14,306 nucleotides of DNA from an uncultured Asticcacaulis sp. (GCA_946482045.1 CAMLPZ010000089.1:1-14306); one strand, 5' to 3'. Positions 1-7,507 are shown, numbered from the stretch's first letter. Notes: a model not told the origin generated them from the sequence alone. Translations and numbers: made by a program.

Positions 1-685
<685 letters not shown>

Positions 686-737
686 CGGCGGCCGTATCCG
701 CTTGCATTTGACCTTGGCCTTTGCATTTTAGATGTCC

Positions 738-768
738 GCATAAATTTGAACATTGTTCAAATTTATGC
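738..768. promoter_or_regulatory. Perfect palindrome upstream of creD, probable repressor operator
   Basis: The arms GCATAAATTTGAAC (738-751) and GTTCAAATTTATGC (755-768) are exact reverse complements around ATT. The centre, TTTGAAC-ATT-GTTCAAA, looks like a dimeric helix-turn-helix operator (for instance TetR or GntR class; the regulator is not in the window). It ends 67 nt before the creD ATG. Two direct copies of TTGCATTT lie just upstream (702-709 and 721-728). I could not place convincing -35/-10 boxes, but the AT-rich palindrome probably overlaps the promoter. Confidence 0.55.
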
Positions 769-823
769 CACAAAGTCGCCATATCCTCCCGCCTGGCCAA
801 TTCTGGCCCTGCAATACACTCCC

Positions 824-834
824 AAGGGGGGAGA
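824..834 (+). promoter_or_regulatory. Ribosome binding site that fixes the creD start
   Basis: AAGGGGGGAGA lies immediately before ATG 836. It is the strongest Shine-Dalgarno-like run in the region. It shows that the in-frame TTG at 746, which lies inside the palindrome, is not the start. Confidence 0.7.
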
Positions 835-835
835 T

Positions 836-2284
836 ATGACCGACAGCATTTCAACGCCCTATCCCGGCGAAGCACCGCCCAATGCAACCTCCAGGCGGCC
901 GATCGTCAACCGATCCAAGGGCACCAAGCTGATCATTGTTTGCGTCCTGGCCGTGCTGATGGCCATTCCGGCCCTGCTCGTCTGGGGCCTGCTGCTGGAA
1001 CGCACCCACCGCGCGGAAACCGTTGCGCAGGACATCGGCGGTCTGGTCGGCGGACCGCAGACCTTCATGGGGCCTGTTATCAGCATCCCCTATATCGTGC
1101 CGCGCCGTGAGGTCATCGACGACCAGGGCCGCAAATCGACGGTCGACAGCCGTACCGGCGCCCTGATCGTCTTCCCGGTGACAGGCAAGGTCGCGGCCAA
1201 GACAAAAAGCGAGGTCCGATCGCGCTCGCTGTTCCGTGTGCCGGTCTACACCAGCGAGATGGTCTTTGACGCCCATTTCGACTTCTCGGCCGTCGCCGCC
1301 GAAGCTCCGGCTGGCGCCGTACTGCAATGGGGCAAGGCGGAGCTTCTGAGCGGCGCCAGCGACTCACGCGGCGCCCGCCTCGATATCATCGCCAGCGTCG
1401 GCGGCGCCTCGACCATCCTTGCACCCGCCAAGACCGGCCGTCAGGCTTTCACAGGCGAGCGCTCTGGCTCGCTCGACCTCGACATGTTCGCTGCCCCCAC
1501 CGCCATATCACCGGAAACGCCGATTGACGTCAGCGTCCGCATGACCTTTACCGGCGCGCAGGAGATCGCCTTCCTGGCCTTCGCCAAGTCAACCGACGCG
1601 TCGATCACCGGCGACTGGAACTATCCGTCGTTCGGCGGCGGCTTCCTGCCGGTGACACGCGCCTTGCCGCGCGACGCAACGACGGCACCCAACCCCGGAG
1701 AAGTCGTCCTGAAAAAGGGCTTCCGCGCCGAATGGAAAATCCCCTTCATCGCCCGCGGCCTGCCGGCGGTCACCGACGCTAGCAACTTTGCCTCGCTCGG
1801 CAAGTCGGCCGTGTCGGTCAGTTTCGTCGAGCCGACCAACCCCTACAAAAGCGTCGGCCGCTCGCTGAAATACGCCCTGCTGTTTGTCGGCCTGGTCTTC
1901 CTGACCTATTTCGTCTTCGAGAGCACCGGCCGCGCCAAGAAAGAACTGCACCCGGCGCAGTATATCCTGGTCGGCCTTGCGCAGATCACCTTCTACCTGC
2001 TGCTCTTGTCATTCGCCGAGCGCATCGGTTTCGACGCCGCCTTTGCGGTGGCGGCCACCGCAACCGTCGTCCTGATCTCAGGCTATGCCGGCCTGATCTT
2101 TGCCAGCCTGTGGCGCTTCATCGGTGCGCTCATCGCCTTCAGCCTGCTCTACGGCCTGATCTATATCCTGATGCGGCTTGAGGACTACGCGCTTCTGGTC
2201 GGGGCGGTGTCCGCCTTCGTTGTTATTGCCTCGGTGATGCTGCTGACACGCAACATCAATTGGTACGCCAACCGCAGCGAGTAG
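836..2284 (+). CDS. creD: CreD-family inner membrane protein
   Basis: A 482-residue membrane protein (E. coli CreD is about 450). After a short cytoplasmic tail, one TM helix (about 31-55) leads to a large, probably periplasmic domain (about 60-340). The domain carries the family signature GGPQTFMGP near residues 72-80. The C-terminal half holds the conserved blocks VEPTNPYKSVGRSLKYALLF (331-350), the block around HPAQYILVGLAQITFYLLLL (372-391) and LEDYALLVGA (448-457). It ends with TRNINWY after several TM helices. In E. coli, creD belongs to the CreBC regulon and affects envelope stress and beta-lactam tolerance; its biochemical role is unsettled. No creBC genes are visible here. The start is set by the strong Shine-Dalgarno run at 824-834. 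The palindrome at 738-768 suggests repression by an unlinked regulator. Confidence 0.92.
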   Translation: MTDSISTPYPGEAPPNATSRRPIVNRSKGTKLIIVCVLAVLMAIPALLVWGLLLERTHRAETVAQDIGGLVGGPQTFMGPVISIPYIVPRREVIDDQGRKSTVDSRTGALIVFPVTGKVAAKTKSEVRSRSLFRVPVYTSEMVFDAHFDFSAVAAEAPAGAVLQWGKAELLSGASDSRGARLDIIASVGGASTILAPAKTGRQAFTGERSGSLDLDMFAAPTAISPETPIDVSVRMTFTGAQEIAFLAFAKSTDASITGDWNYPSFGGGFLPVTRALPRDATTAPNPGEVVLKKGFRAEWKIPFIARGLPAVTDASNFASLGKSAVSVSFVEPTNPYKSVGRSLKYALLFVGLVFLTYFVFESTGRAKKELHPAQYILVGLAQITFYLLLLSFAERIGFDAAFAVAATATVVLISGYAGLIFASLWRFIGALIAFSLLYGLIYILMRLEDYALLVGAVSAFVVIASVMLLTRNINWYANRSE

Positions 2285-2291
2285 CGCCAAA

Positions 2292-2334
2292 GCGATACGG
2301 CCCAAAGTGTCACCGGTTTTGGCCATAGTATCGC
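2292..2334 (+). repeat. Two-tiered palindromic repeat, diverged copy, after creD
   Basis: The outer stem is GCGATAC (2292-2298) with GTATCGC (2328-2334). The inner stem is GGCC-x-AAA (2299-2306) with TTT-x-GGCC (2317-2324), with one C/T mismatch. The loop is GTGTCACCGG and a 3-nt bulge, ATA (2325-2327), sits on the 3' side. The architecture matches the copies at 14043 and 14226. It begins 8 nt after the creD stop, so it may also serve as that transcript's 3' structure. Confidence 0.6.
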
Positions 2335-2349
2335 GACAAACAAAGAGCC

Positions 2350-2422
2350 GGTGGGGAGTGGTTTTTAAGCACGCGGATTTCGGCTTCACAGGTCCGCGAA
2401 TGCGCTTTAAGCCTTCCCCACC
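2350..2422. other. Long imperfect stem-loop in the creD-HPP gap
   Basis: GGTGGGGA (2350-2357) pairs with TCCCCACC (2415-2422). Inside this, AAGC (2367-2370) can pair with GCTT (2404-2407) and CGCGGA (2372-2377) with TCCGCG (2393-2398). The result is a 73-nt hairpin with internal loops. It ends 23 nt before the TTG start of the next gene, so it could be a terminator for creD, a leader structure of the HPP gene, or a small RNA. No promoter can be assigned. Confidence 0.4.
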
Positions 2423-2445
2423 GTCCCTGACTTCAAGCGATACCC

Positions 2446-3534
2446 TTGTCTCTCAAAGCTTACCTGCCCCGCCCAATGGCCGTCAGCACCAGCGAACGCA
2501 TCCGTGCGGCGGTGGGCGGCGGCATCGGCATCGCCATCACCGCCTTCATCAGCCTGGCCATTGCCAAAGGCCTCGACCTGTCGTCGTGGCTGGTCGCGCC
2601 ACTGGGCGCCAGCGCCGTGCTCGTCTTTGCCGTGCCGTCCTCGCCCCTGGCCCAGCCGTGGTCGGTCGTGGGTGGCAACACCATATCGGCTTTGTGCGGG
2701 CTGCTGATGTGCAATCTCATACCCGACCCAGTGGCCTCGGCAGCGCTGGCCGTCGGCTGCGCCATCGGGGCCATGTTCGCCACCCGCTGCCTGCATCCGC
2801 CCGGCGGCGCCATGGCGCTGCTGGTCGTCCTGACGCACACCAAGGCTTGGGAGTTCGCCCTCTTCCCGGCCCTGACCAATTCGCTGCTGCTGGTCGCTGT
2901 CGGCGTGGCCTATAACTCTCTCACCAAGAAGGCCTATCCACATCTGGTAGCCACGGCGCCTGCCGCGACGCCGTCCGGTCTGATGCGCATCAGCGAGGCC
3001 GACCTGGCCCTGGCGCTCGCTGAAGAGGATGAGGCCCAGGTTATCGCGCCCGATACGTTGAGCCGTATCCTGGAACGCAGCGAAGTCCGCGCCTGGCAAC
3101 GCATGGCCGGCAACAAGACCTGCGCCAGCATCATGACCTCGCCGGTGCACATCGCCCATTTCGGCAGTCACCTTCGCGACGTCTGGGCCATGTTCCAGAC
3201 CTACGATATTAAGGCCGTCCCGGTCATCGATCGCAAGCACCGCGTCCATGGCATCATCACGCCGGCGATGATCGAAGCGGAGGCCGAAAATCACGGCGGG
3301 CTGAAAGCCCTGCTGGCGCCGAAGGGCACGGCCCATTCCGAAATGCCGGAAGCCGCCGTCCAGGTCATGAGCGAAGACTATGTCACGGCTCGTGTTGACG
3401 ATCCGCTCGACGGGCTTATGCCGCTGTTTTCAAAGGGTGACCGCCGGCACGTCCTGGTGCTGGACGCCGACCGCAGGCTGGTTGGGATTATCAGTACATC
3501 GGACCTGATGCGCGCGGTCTTCCACGCGGCTTGA
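2446..3534 (+). CDS. HPP-family integral membrane protein with C-terminal CBS domain pair
   Basis: A 362-residue protein if the TTG at 2446 is used, or 352 from the ATG at 2476. The N-terminal HPP domain (about 15-160) has four hydrophobic segments with APLGASAVLVF (51-61) and the name-giving motif in CLHPPGGAMALL (115-126). A linker rich in acidic residues leads to two CBS domains: about 225-280 (CASIMTSPV, then AVPVIDRKHRVHGIITPAMI) and about 303-360 (VQVMSEDYVT, then HVLVLDADRRLVGIISTSDL). CBS pairs usually bind adenine nucleotides. Some plant and cyanobacterial HPP proteins transport nitrite, but the substrate here is unknown. Neither start has a clear ribosome site; the basic N-terminus LPRPMAVSTSERIR makes the TTG start plausible. 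It stands alone and converges on divL. Confidence 0.88.
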   Translation: MSLKAYLPRPMAVSTSERIRAAVGGGIGIAITAFISLAIAKGLDLSSWLVAPLGASAVLVFAVPSSPLAQPWSVVGGNTISALCGLLMCNLIPDPVASAALAVGCAIGAMFATRCLHPPGGAMALLVVLTHTKAWEFALFPALTNSLLLVAVGVAYNSLTKKAYPHLVATAPAATPSGLMRISEADLALALAEEDEAQVIAPDTLSRILERSEVRAWQRMAGNKTCASIMTSPVHIAHFGSHLRDVWAMFQTYDIKAVPVIDRKHRVHGIITPAMIEAEAENHGGLKALLAPKGTAHSEMPEAAVQVMSEDYVTARVDDPLDGLMPLFSKGDRRHVLVLDADRRLVGIISTSDLMRAVFHAA

Positions 3535-3537
3535 CCT

Positions 3538-3580
3538 CCAAACCGCTTGCGGTTTGGCCCACGAAGCGTGCTAACGCTTC
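3538..3580. terminator. Paired hairpins at the HPP/divL convergent junction
   Basis: Two stem-loops follow the HPP stop by 3 nt. The first is CCAAACCG (3538-3545), loop CTTG, CGGTTTGG (3550-3557). The second is GAAGCGT (3563-3569), loop GCTA, ACGCTTC (3574-3580). A smaller one, CGCGC-TTT-GCGCG, lies at 3610-3622. The position between convergent genes fits bidirectional transcription termination. Only a weak T-rich stretch (CTCTTTC) follows on the plus strand. Confidence 0.5.
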
Positions 3581-3647
3581 GCTCTTTCAGCACGTAGGCG
3601 ACCGCCCGCCGCGCTTTGCGCGAGCCTAGCGGCGCTTGAGCGGCAAA

Positions 3648-6065
3648 CTAAGCAACATCCTCGACGTCGCCACCATCTTCCAGCGTATCGACGATGCTCA
3701 GCGGTTCCGGGGTGTGCTCAGGCTGTGGAACAGCCTGCCCCGCGCGGCTCTGGTTCGGCAGGTGAATCTTGAAGCTGGCACCTTCGGTCGGCTCGGACTC
3801 CAGCGTGATCCAGCCGTCGTGCAGTTCGACCAGCGCCTTGACCAGCGCCAGACCCAGACCCGGGCCACCGCGCTCACGGCCGACATAACGGTCGAAAATA
3901 TGCGCCTGAACGTGATAGGGGATACCGCGGCCCGAATAGGAGACTTCAAGTTCGAGAATATCCCCCTGCTTGTTGGCCCTGAGGTTGACCGTACTGCCCG
4001 AGGCGGCATTGCGGATGGCATTGCCCAGCAGATGGTCGAGGCATTGCCCCAGGCGGCGCGCGTCGACGTGGACGGTTTCGGCTTCCAGCACGCCTTCATA
4101 GTCGAACTTGACGCCGCGCGCCTTGAACATCTCGGCCTGGCGCGTGCCGGACTCAACGACGATGTTGAGCAGGCGGACATCGGCCGGCGCGACCGACATT
4201 TCGCCGGCGTCGATCTGGGCCATGTCGAGCACGTCGTCAATCGAGCGCGCCAGTTCCTGGGCCGCCGACTGGATCGACTCGAGGAAGGCCTTCTGCTTGG
4301 TGTCCTGGCCCTTGTTCTGGGCGTGCAGCAGGTCGGCGTAGCCGACGATCGTCGTCAGCGGGGTGCGCAGTTCGTAGGAGACATTGGCGACGAAGTCACG
4401 CTTCAGGCGTACAGACTCGTTCAGCGCCTCATCGCGCGCGTCGATGGCCTTCTCTAACTGGCGCGTGGCGGTGATGTCGGAAAAGGCCACGAGCGTCGCG
4501 CCGTCCGGCAGGGGCTGGGTGCGCCATTGCGCCAGCCGGCCGTCGGAAATGCGGATCTCGCCCAGTTGCGGCGCGCGCGCCAGGGGATCTGTGTCGGTGA
4601 CGCGCGCCTTCAGCTCCGACCAGAAACCGCGATCGTGGACCAGCGGCAGGCACAGCTCGGCGACCTGGCCGAAATCCATGACCGGATTGATATCGTCGCT
4701 ACCCAGCTCCCAGAACTTGTCGAACGACTGGTTGCGCAGGCGCAGGCGTCCGTCGCTGCCAAAGACGATGACGGCGTCGTTCAACTGGTCGAGCGTCGAT
4801 TTCTGCACCTGGATCAGCGAGTTGAACTGGGCCTTGAGCTTCAGTTCGCCAGTCTTGTCGCTGAACAGCAGCAGCAGCCCGCCCAGCGGGTGCGGTTGGC
4901 GCACGACGCGCATCGAACGGCCGTCCGGCAGGGTCCACATCTCGTCGGCCGCCGTCTGGGTCAGGCCGTAAAACTCCAGTTCCCGCGTCTTGAAAGCGCT
5001 GTAGTCCGAGGTTTCGGGCAGACGGCGCTTTTGGCGCAGGCGGTCAAGCCATTCGCCGTGGGTCGGACGTTCGGCCAGCCAGGCCGGCTCAAGCTCCCAC
5101 AGCTTCTCGAAGGCGCGGTTATGGAAGGTCAGCTGCTTTTCCGGACCGAAAATGGCGACGGCGTCTTCAAGGGCGTCAAGCGTCTCGTCGTGCGCCTTGG
5201 CGTGGCGCTTCAGCGCTTCGCGGCTTTCCTCGGCCTCGGTGACGTCGATGGCGTAGGCACACGTATAGGCGTCGTTGAGCGGCTCGGCGATAATGTGGAA
5301 CGACCGGCGCTGCCCGTTGACCGTAATCCAGCGGAAACCTTCACGGCGGGTATGACTGCTGACGGCTTCTTCGACCAAGGCGTCAGCGCTGCGGTCGAGC
5401 GTGGCGTTGGTCTTGAGCGCTTCTTCCAACGTTGCCGTCTCGGTCGCCTTCAGGAAGGCGGCATTGGCCCAGACGATACGGCCATCGCGGGCGCAGATCC
5501 AGCACGGCGCCGGCAGGTGCTCGGCCATCTGGGCGAATGGGCCCGACGACAGCGATGCCTTGGCGCCGGCGATCGCCAGGCGTATCCACGCCGTGGCGCC
5601 GGACGACTTGCCTTCGACGACAAGGGTGACGCCGGTCGGCGCGCCAACAAAGGTGCCCGCACCTTCGGCAAAGACTTCGAAGCGGCAGGAGCGGCCTTCG
5701 GAGATCAGGTTTTTAAGGCCGAGCGCGGCGTCCGGCGAGGTTTCGCCCAGGGCTTCGACGACGCGCGGCGCCAGTTCGCTGTCCTTGACGCCCTTCAGGC
5801 CCAGGGCTTCGGCACATTGCTTGAGGGTATCGTCACCCCAGACCAGCCGGACGGCGTCGCCCTCGACAGCCAGGAAGGCTTCATCAAAGGCGGAGGTGGC
5901 GGCATCGAGTTCGCTTAAGGTCACGTCGCGCAGGGCCAGGTCGGCGCGCAGCGCCTCGCGCGCCACCGACGTGCGTTTACGCAACCGCCACGCCAGGTAG
6001 GTAGTGGAGAGCGCAAGCGCCATGGCTCCCGCTGCCGCCGTATAGGCTATTGACTCCATGGCCAT
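3648..6065 (-). CDS. divL: DivL-like tyrosine-box sensor kinase (cell-cycle regulator)
   Basis: 805 residues: an N-terminal TM segment (about 5-27), then a degenerate PAS-like region (about 55-170). Three PAS-like domains follow at about 180-280, 293-402 (VAIFGPEKQLTFHNRAFEKL) and 423-533 (VIVFGSDGRLRLRNQSFDKF). Next come a DHp helix pair (about 552-620) and an ATPase-like domain (about 630-770), ending in a Pro/acidic tail. The H-box reads FVANVSYELRTPLTTI, so the phosphoacceptor histidine is Tyr564 (codon 4374-4376). This is the hallmark of Caulobacter DivL, which binds phosphorylated DivK through its DHp region and controls CckA and hence CtrA. The G2 box is intact (GGPGLGLAL). In the G1 box (VSYSGRGIP) the usual aspartate is Tyr710, so ATP binding and kinase activity are doubtful. 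The start is ATG 6065; a second ATG lies two codons in. It is divergent from the 189-aa gene across 149 bp. Confidence 0.92.
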   Translation of the reverse strand: MAMESIAYTAAAGAMALALSTTYLAWRLRKRTSVAREALRADLALRDVTLSELDAATSAFDEAFLAVEGDAVRLVWGDDTLKQCAEALGLKGVKDSELAPRVVEALGETSPDAALGLKNLISEGRSCRFEVFAEGAGTFVGAPTGVTLVVEGKSSGATAWIRLAIAGAKASLSSGPFAQMAEHLPAPCWICARDGRIVWANAAFLKATETATLEEALKTNATLDRSADALVEEAVSSHTRREGFRWITVNGQRRSFHIIAEPLNDAYTCAYAIDVTEAEESREALKRHAKAHDETLDALEDAVAIFGPEKQLTFHNRAFEKLWELEPAWLAERPTHGEWLDRLRQKRRLPETSDYSAFKTRELEFYGLTQTAADEMWTLPDGRSMRVVRQPHPLGGLLLLFSDKTGELKLKAQFNSLIQVQKSTLDQLNDAVIVFGSDGRLRLRNQSFDKFWELGSDDINPVMDFGQVAELCLPLVHDRGFWSELKARVTDTDPLARAPQLGEIRISDGRLAQWRTQPLPDGATLVAFSDITATRQLEKAIDARDEALNESVRLKRDFVANVSYELRTPLTTIVGYADLLHAQNKGQDTKQKAFLESIQSAAQELARSIDDVLDMAQIDAGEMSVAPADVRLLNIVVESGTRQAEMFKARGVKFDYEGVLEAETVHVDARRLGQCLDHLLGNAIRNAASGSTVNLRANKQGDILELEVSYSGRGIPYHVQAHIFDRYVGRERGGPGLGLALVKALVELHDGWITLESEPTEGASFKIHLPNQSRAGQAVPQPEHTPEPLSIVDTLEDGGDVEDVA

Positions 6066-6214
6066 AAAAGCGTCCGCCAGTACTCGTCCGAATCAACCTG
6101 ATCCTTCACTATAAATCAACTTCCCTGACAAGACTGGAAAAAAGAAAACCGCGATTGCGCGCACCGGGTCACGGCGTTAGGATGCAGCGGATCAAATCAT
6201 GAACATCGGTAATC
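6066..6214. promoter_or_regulatory. Divergent promoter region between divL and the 189-aa gene
   Basis: 149 bp of lower GC content must hold both promoters. I cannot place -35/-10 boxes with confidence; an AT-rich ACTATAAATC core lies at about 6108-6117. One GANTC site, GAATC, is at 6090-6094, and a second, GACTC, lies at 6052-6056 inside the first codons of divL. GANTC is the CcrM methylation target in Caulobacter, and methylated sites in promoters can respond to GcrA. I see no full CtrA box (TTAA-N7-TTAA). Confidence 0.35.
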
Positions 6215-6784
6215 ATGACCCTGCCACTCTATCCTGTCGCTTCTGATGGCCACGCTGCTCTTGCGCAATTGCGGCAGGGGGAAAGCGTCCGCCTTGCCCG
6301 CGAAAAGGAAGCGGAGAAGGCGGCGAACGGCCGGGTCGATTTCGTGACCCAGTCGATCGGACCGCTTTACGACAGCGAGGACGAGGCACGGAAGGCCTAC
6401 GCTTCGGTGCTCGATGACAGCCGGGTGTGCACCCTGACCTGCCGCCGCAAGTCACCGCCGCCGGCCAAACGCGCCTCGGTCGAGCCTGTGCTGGAAAACG
6501 GCGTGCGCTGGCCGAAGGTGTCCGTGCCGGTGGACAGTGTGTGGCAGTTGTCGATCAGCTACTGGAAGCCTGCGACTACGGCCCGCGCGGTCAAGGGCGA
6601 GGCGCCGGACGGGCAGGCGCGGAAATTGCGCAAGATGGCCAAGGGCCAGGAACTGACACGCGAGCAGATTCTGGCGCTGATGGACACGCCGATGACAGCG
6701 GCGCGACCGCAAAAAGCGTTGGATTTCGGACTGTTCGATTTTATTCCACCAGACGATCCGGGCATCGTGATTGCAGACGAATGA
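6215..6784 (+). CDS. Hypothetical protein, 189 aa, unknown function
   Basis: I do not recognise a named family. The protein has no signal peptide or TM helix and is probably cytoplasmic. The N-terminal half is charged and helical (LRQGESVRLAREKEAEKA, 19-36). It then has LYDSEDEARKAY (51-62), two cysteines (72 and 76), a Pro/Lys-rich linker (78-86) and the block VRWPKVSVPVDSVWQLSISY (98-117). A short C-terminal tail is rich in Asp, Phe and Pro. The WP...VWQLSISYW block looks like a conserved core and resembles uncharacterised alphaproteobacterial proteins I have seen next to cell-cycle genes, but this is recollection only. Codon use matches the neighbours and the opposite frame is less plausible, so I take it as a real gene. 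The start is the only ATG that keeps the N-terminus; its ribosome site is weak. Confidence 0.75.
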   Translation: MTLPLYPVASDGHAALAQLRQGESVRLAREKEAEKAANGRVDFVTQSIGPLYDSEDEARKAYASVLDDSRVCTLTCRRKSPPPAKRASVEPVLENGVRWPKVSVPVDSVWQLSISYWKPATTARAVKGEAPDGQARKLRKMAKGQELTREQILALMDTPMTAARPQKALDFGLFDFIPPDDPGIVIADE

Positions 6785-6821
6785 AATCCAACCTGACGGG
6801 CTGCAAATCGTCATCTTCCTG

Positions 6822-6866
6822 CGAGACGGTGCTCACGTACTTAAGTACGCTCCGCTCCGTTTCTCG
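6822..6866. terminator. Nested palindrome at the convergent junction with regA
   Basis: A perfect 14-bp palindrome, CGTACTTAAGTACG, lies at 6836-6849. Around it, CGAGA+CGG (6822-6829) can pair with CCG+TCTCG (6857-6859 and 6862-6866) with a TT bulge. It sits between the stop of the 189-aa gene (6784) and the regA stop (6901), so a bidirectional transcription-end role is the simplest reading. There is no T-run. Confidence 0.45.
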
Positions 6867-6900
6867 GAAGCTAACGATTTTCGCCACGTCATGCTGAATT

Positions 6901-7491
6901 TCACTTCGGAGCGCGTTTCGCTAAAATCCGCTGAAGCGTTCTACGATGCATATTCAGCCGGCGGGCCGTTTCGGACACGTTCTGGCCGCACAGGGCATAG
7001 ACCCGCTGGATGTGTTCCCAGCGCACGCGGTCGGCCGACATCGGGTTTTCCGGCGGCGGCGGGGCGTGGTCCTCGACCACCAGCAGCGCCTTGACGACGT
7101 CGTCGGCATCCGCCGGCTTTGATAGGTAGTCGATAGCGCCGGATTTGACCGCCGCGACCGCCGTCGCGATATTGCCGTAGCCGGTCAGCATGATCGCCCG
7201 CGCATCCGGCCGCTTCTTGTTCAAAGCCTCGACCGCCTTCAGGCCATTGCCATCTTCTAGACGCATGTCCATGACGGCAAACGCCGGCGGCGTCTTTTCG
7301 ATGATGGCGAGCGCTTCGTGGACGCTCTCGGCCATGGTCACGGTGAAACCGCGTGTCTCCAGAGCACGCGCCAGCCGGTTGCGGAACGGCGCGTCGTCGT
7401 CCATCAGCAACAGCGACTTGTCGGCCAAGGCGTTGATACGGGCGGTAATGGTCGCCGCCAGGCTGTCGGTGTGGTGCGGATCGTCACTCAT
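6901..7491 (-). CDS. regA: RegA/ActR/PrrA-family redox response regulator
   Basis: A 196-residue DNA-binding response regulator, the cognate of RegB. The receiver domain (about 25-140) has the acidic pair Asp32/Asp33, the phosphoacceptor Asp75 (FAVMDMRLEDGNG), Thr103 (MLTGYG) and Lys125 (SKPAD). A proline hinge (APPPPENP) leads to a compact Fis-type helix-turn-helix ending NVSETARRLNMHRRTLQRIL, almost invariant in RegA/PrrA/ActR proteins. These regulators control respiration, hydrogenase, nitrogen and carbon pathways in response to redox state. The start ATG 7489-7491 is preferred over an in-frame GTG three codons upstream, because AGGTGG (7497-7502) sits 5 nt before the ATG and overlaps the GTG. 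It lies 49 nt downstream of regB on the same strand, so the two are probably cotranscribed. Confidence 0.95.
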   Translation of the reverse strand: MSDDPHHTDSLAATITARINALADKSLLLMDDDAPFRNRLARALETRGFTVTMAESVHEALAIIEKTPPAFAVMDMRLEDGNGLKAVEALNKKRPDARAIMLTGYGNIATAVAAVKSGAIDYLSKPADADDVVKALLVVEDHAPPPPENPMSADRVRWEHIQRVYALCGQNVSETARRLNMHRRTLQRILAKRAPK

Positions 7492-7507
7492 TGGAGCCAC
7501 CTGCTAA

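Noticed and set aside
745..761. LexA (SOS) box in the creD palindrome
   Set aside because: The alphaproteobacterial LexA site is a direct repeat, GTTC-N7-GTTC. The inverted GAAC-N3-GTTC here does not match it, nor the Gram-positive box with four central bases.
746..835. Longer CreD N-terminus from TTG 746
   Set aside because: The extra 30 codons lie on the palindrome and have no family similarity. The strong Shine-Dalgarno run before ATG 836 decides the start.
2407..3336. 309-codon minus-strand frame opposite the HPP-CBS gene
   Set aside because: It is a shadow of the HPP and CBS coding sequence and has no motif or ribosome site.
4527..5918. 463-codon open frame on the plus strand opposite divL
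   Set aside because: It is antisense to a protein with clear PAS and kinase motifs. Its translation is rich in Arg, Gly, Gln and Val with no domain, as expected from a shadow frame in GC-rich DNA.
6066..6214. CtrA-binding site at the divL promoter
   Set aside because: I looked for TTAA-N7-TTAA and close variants on both strands and found none.
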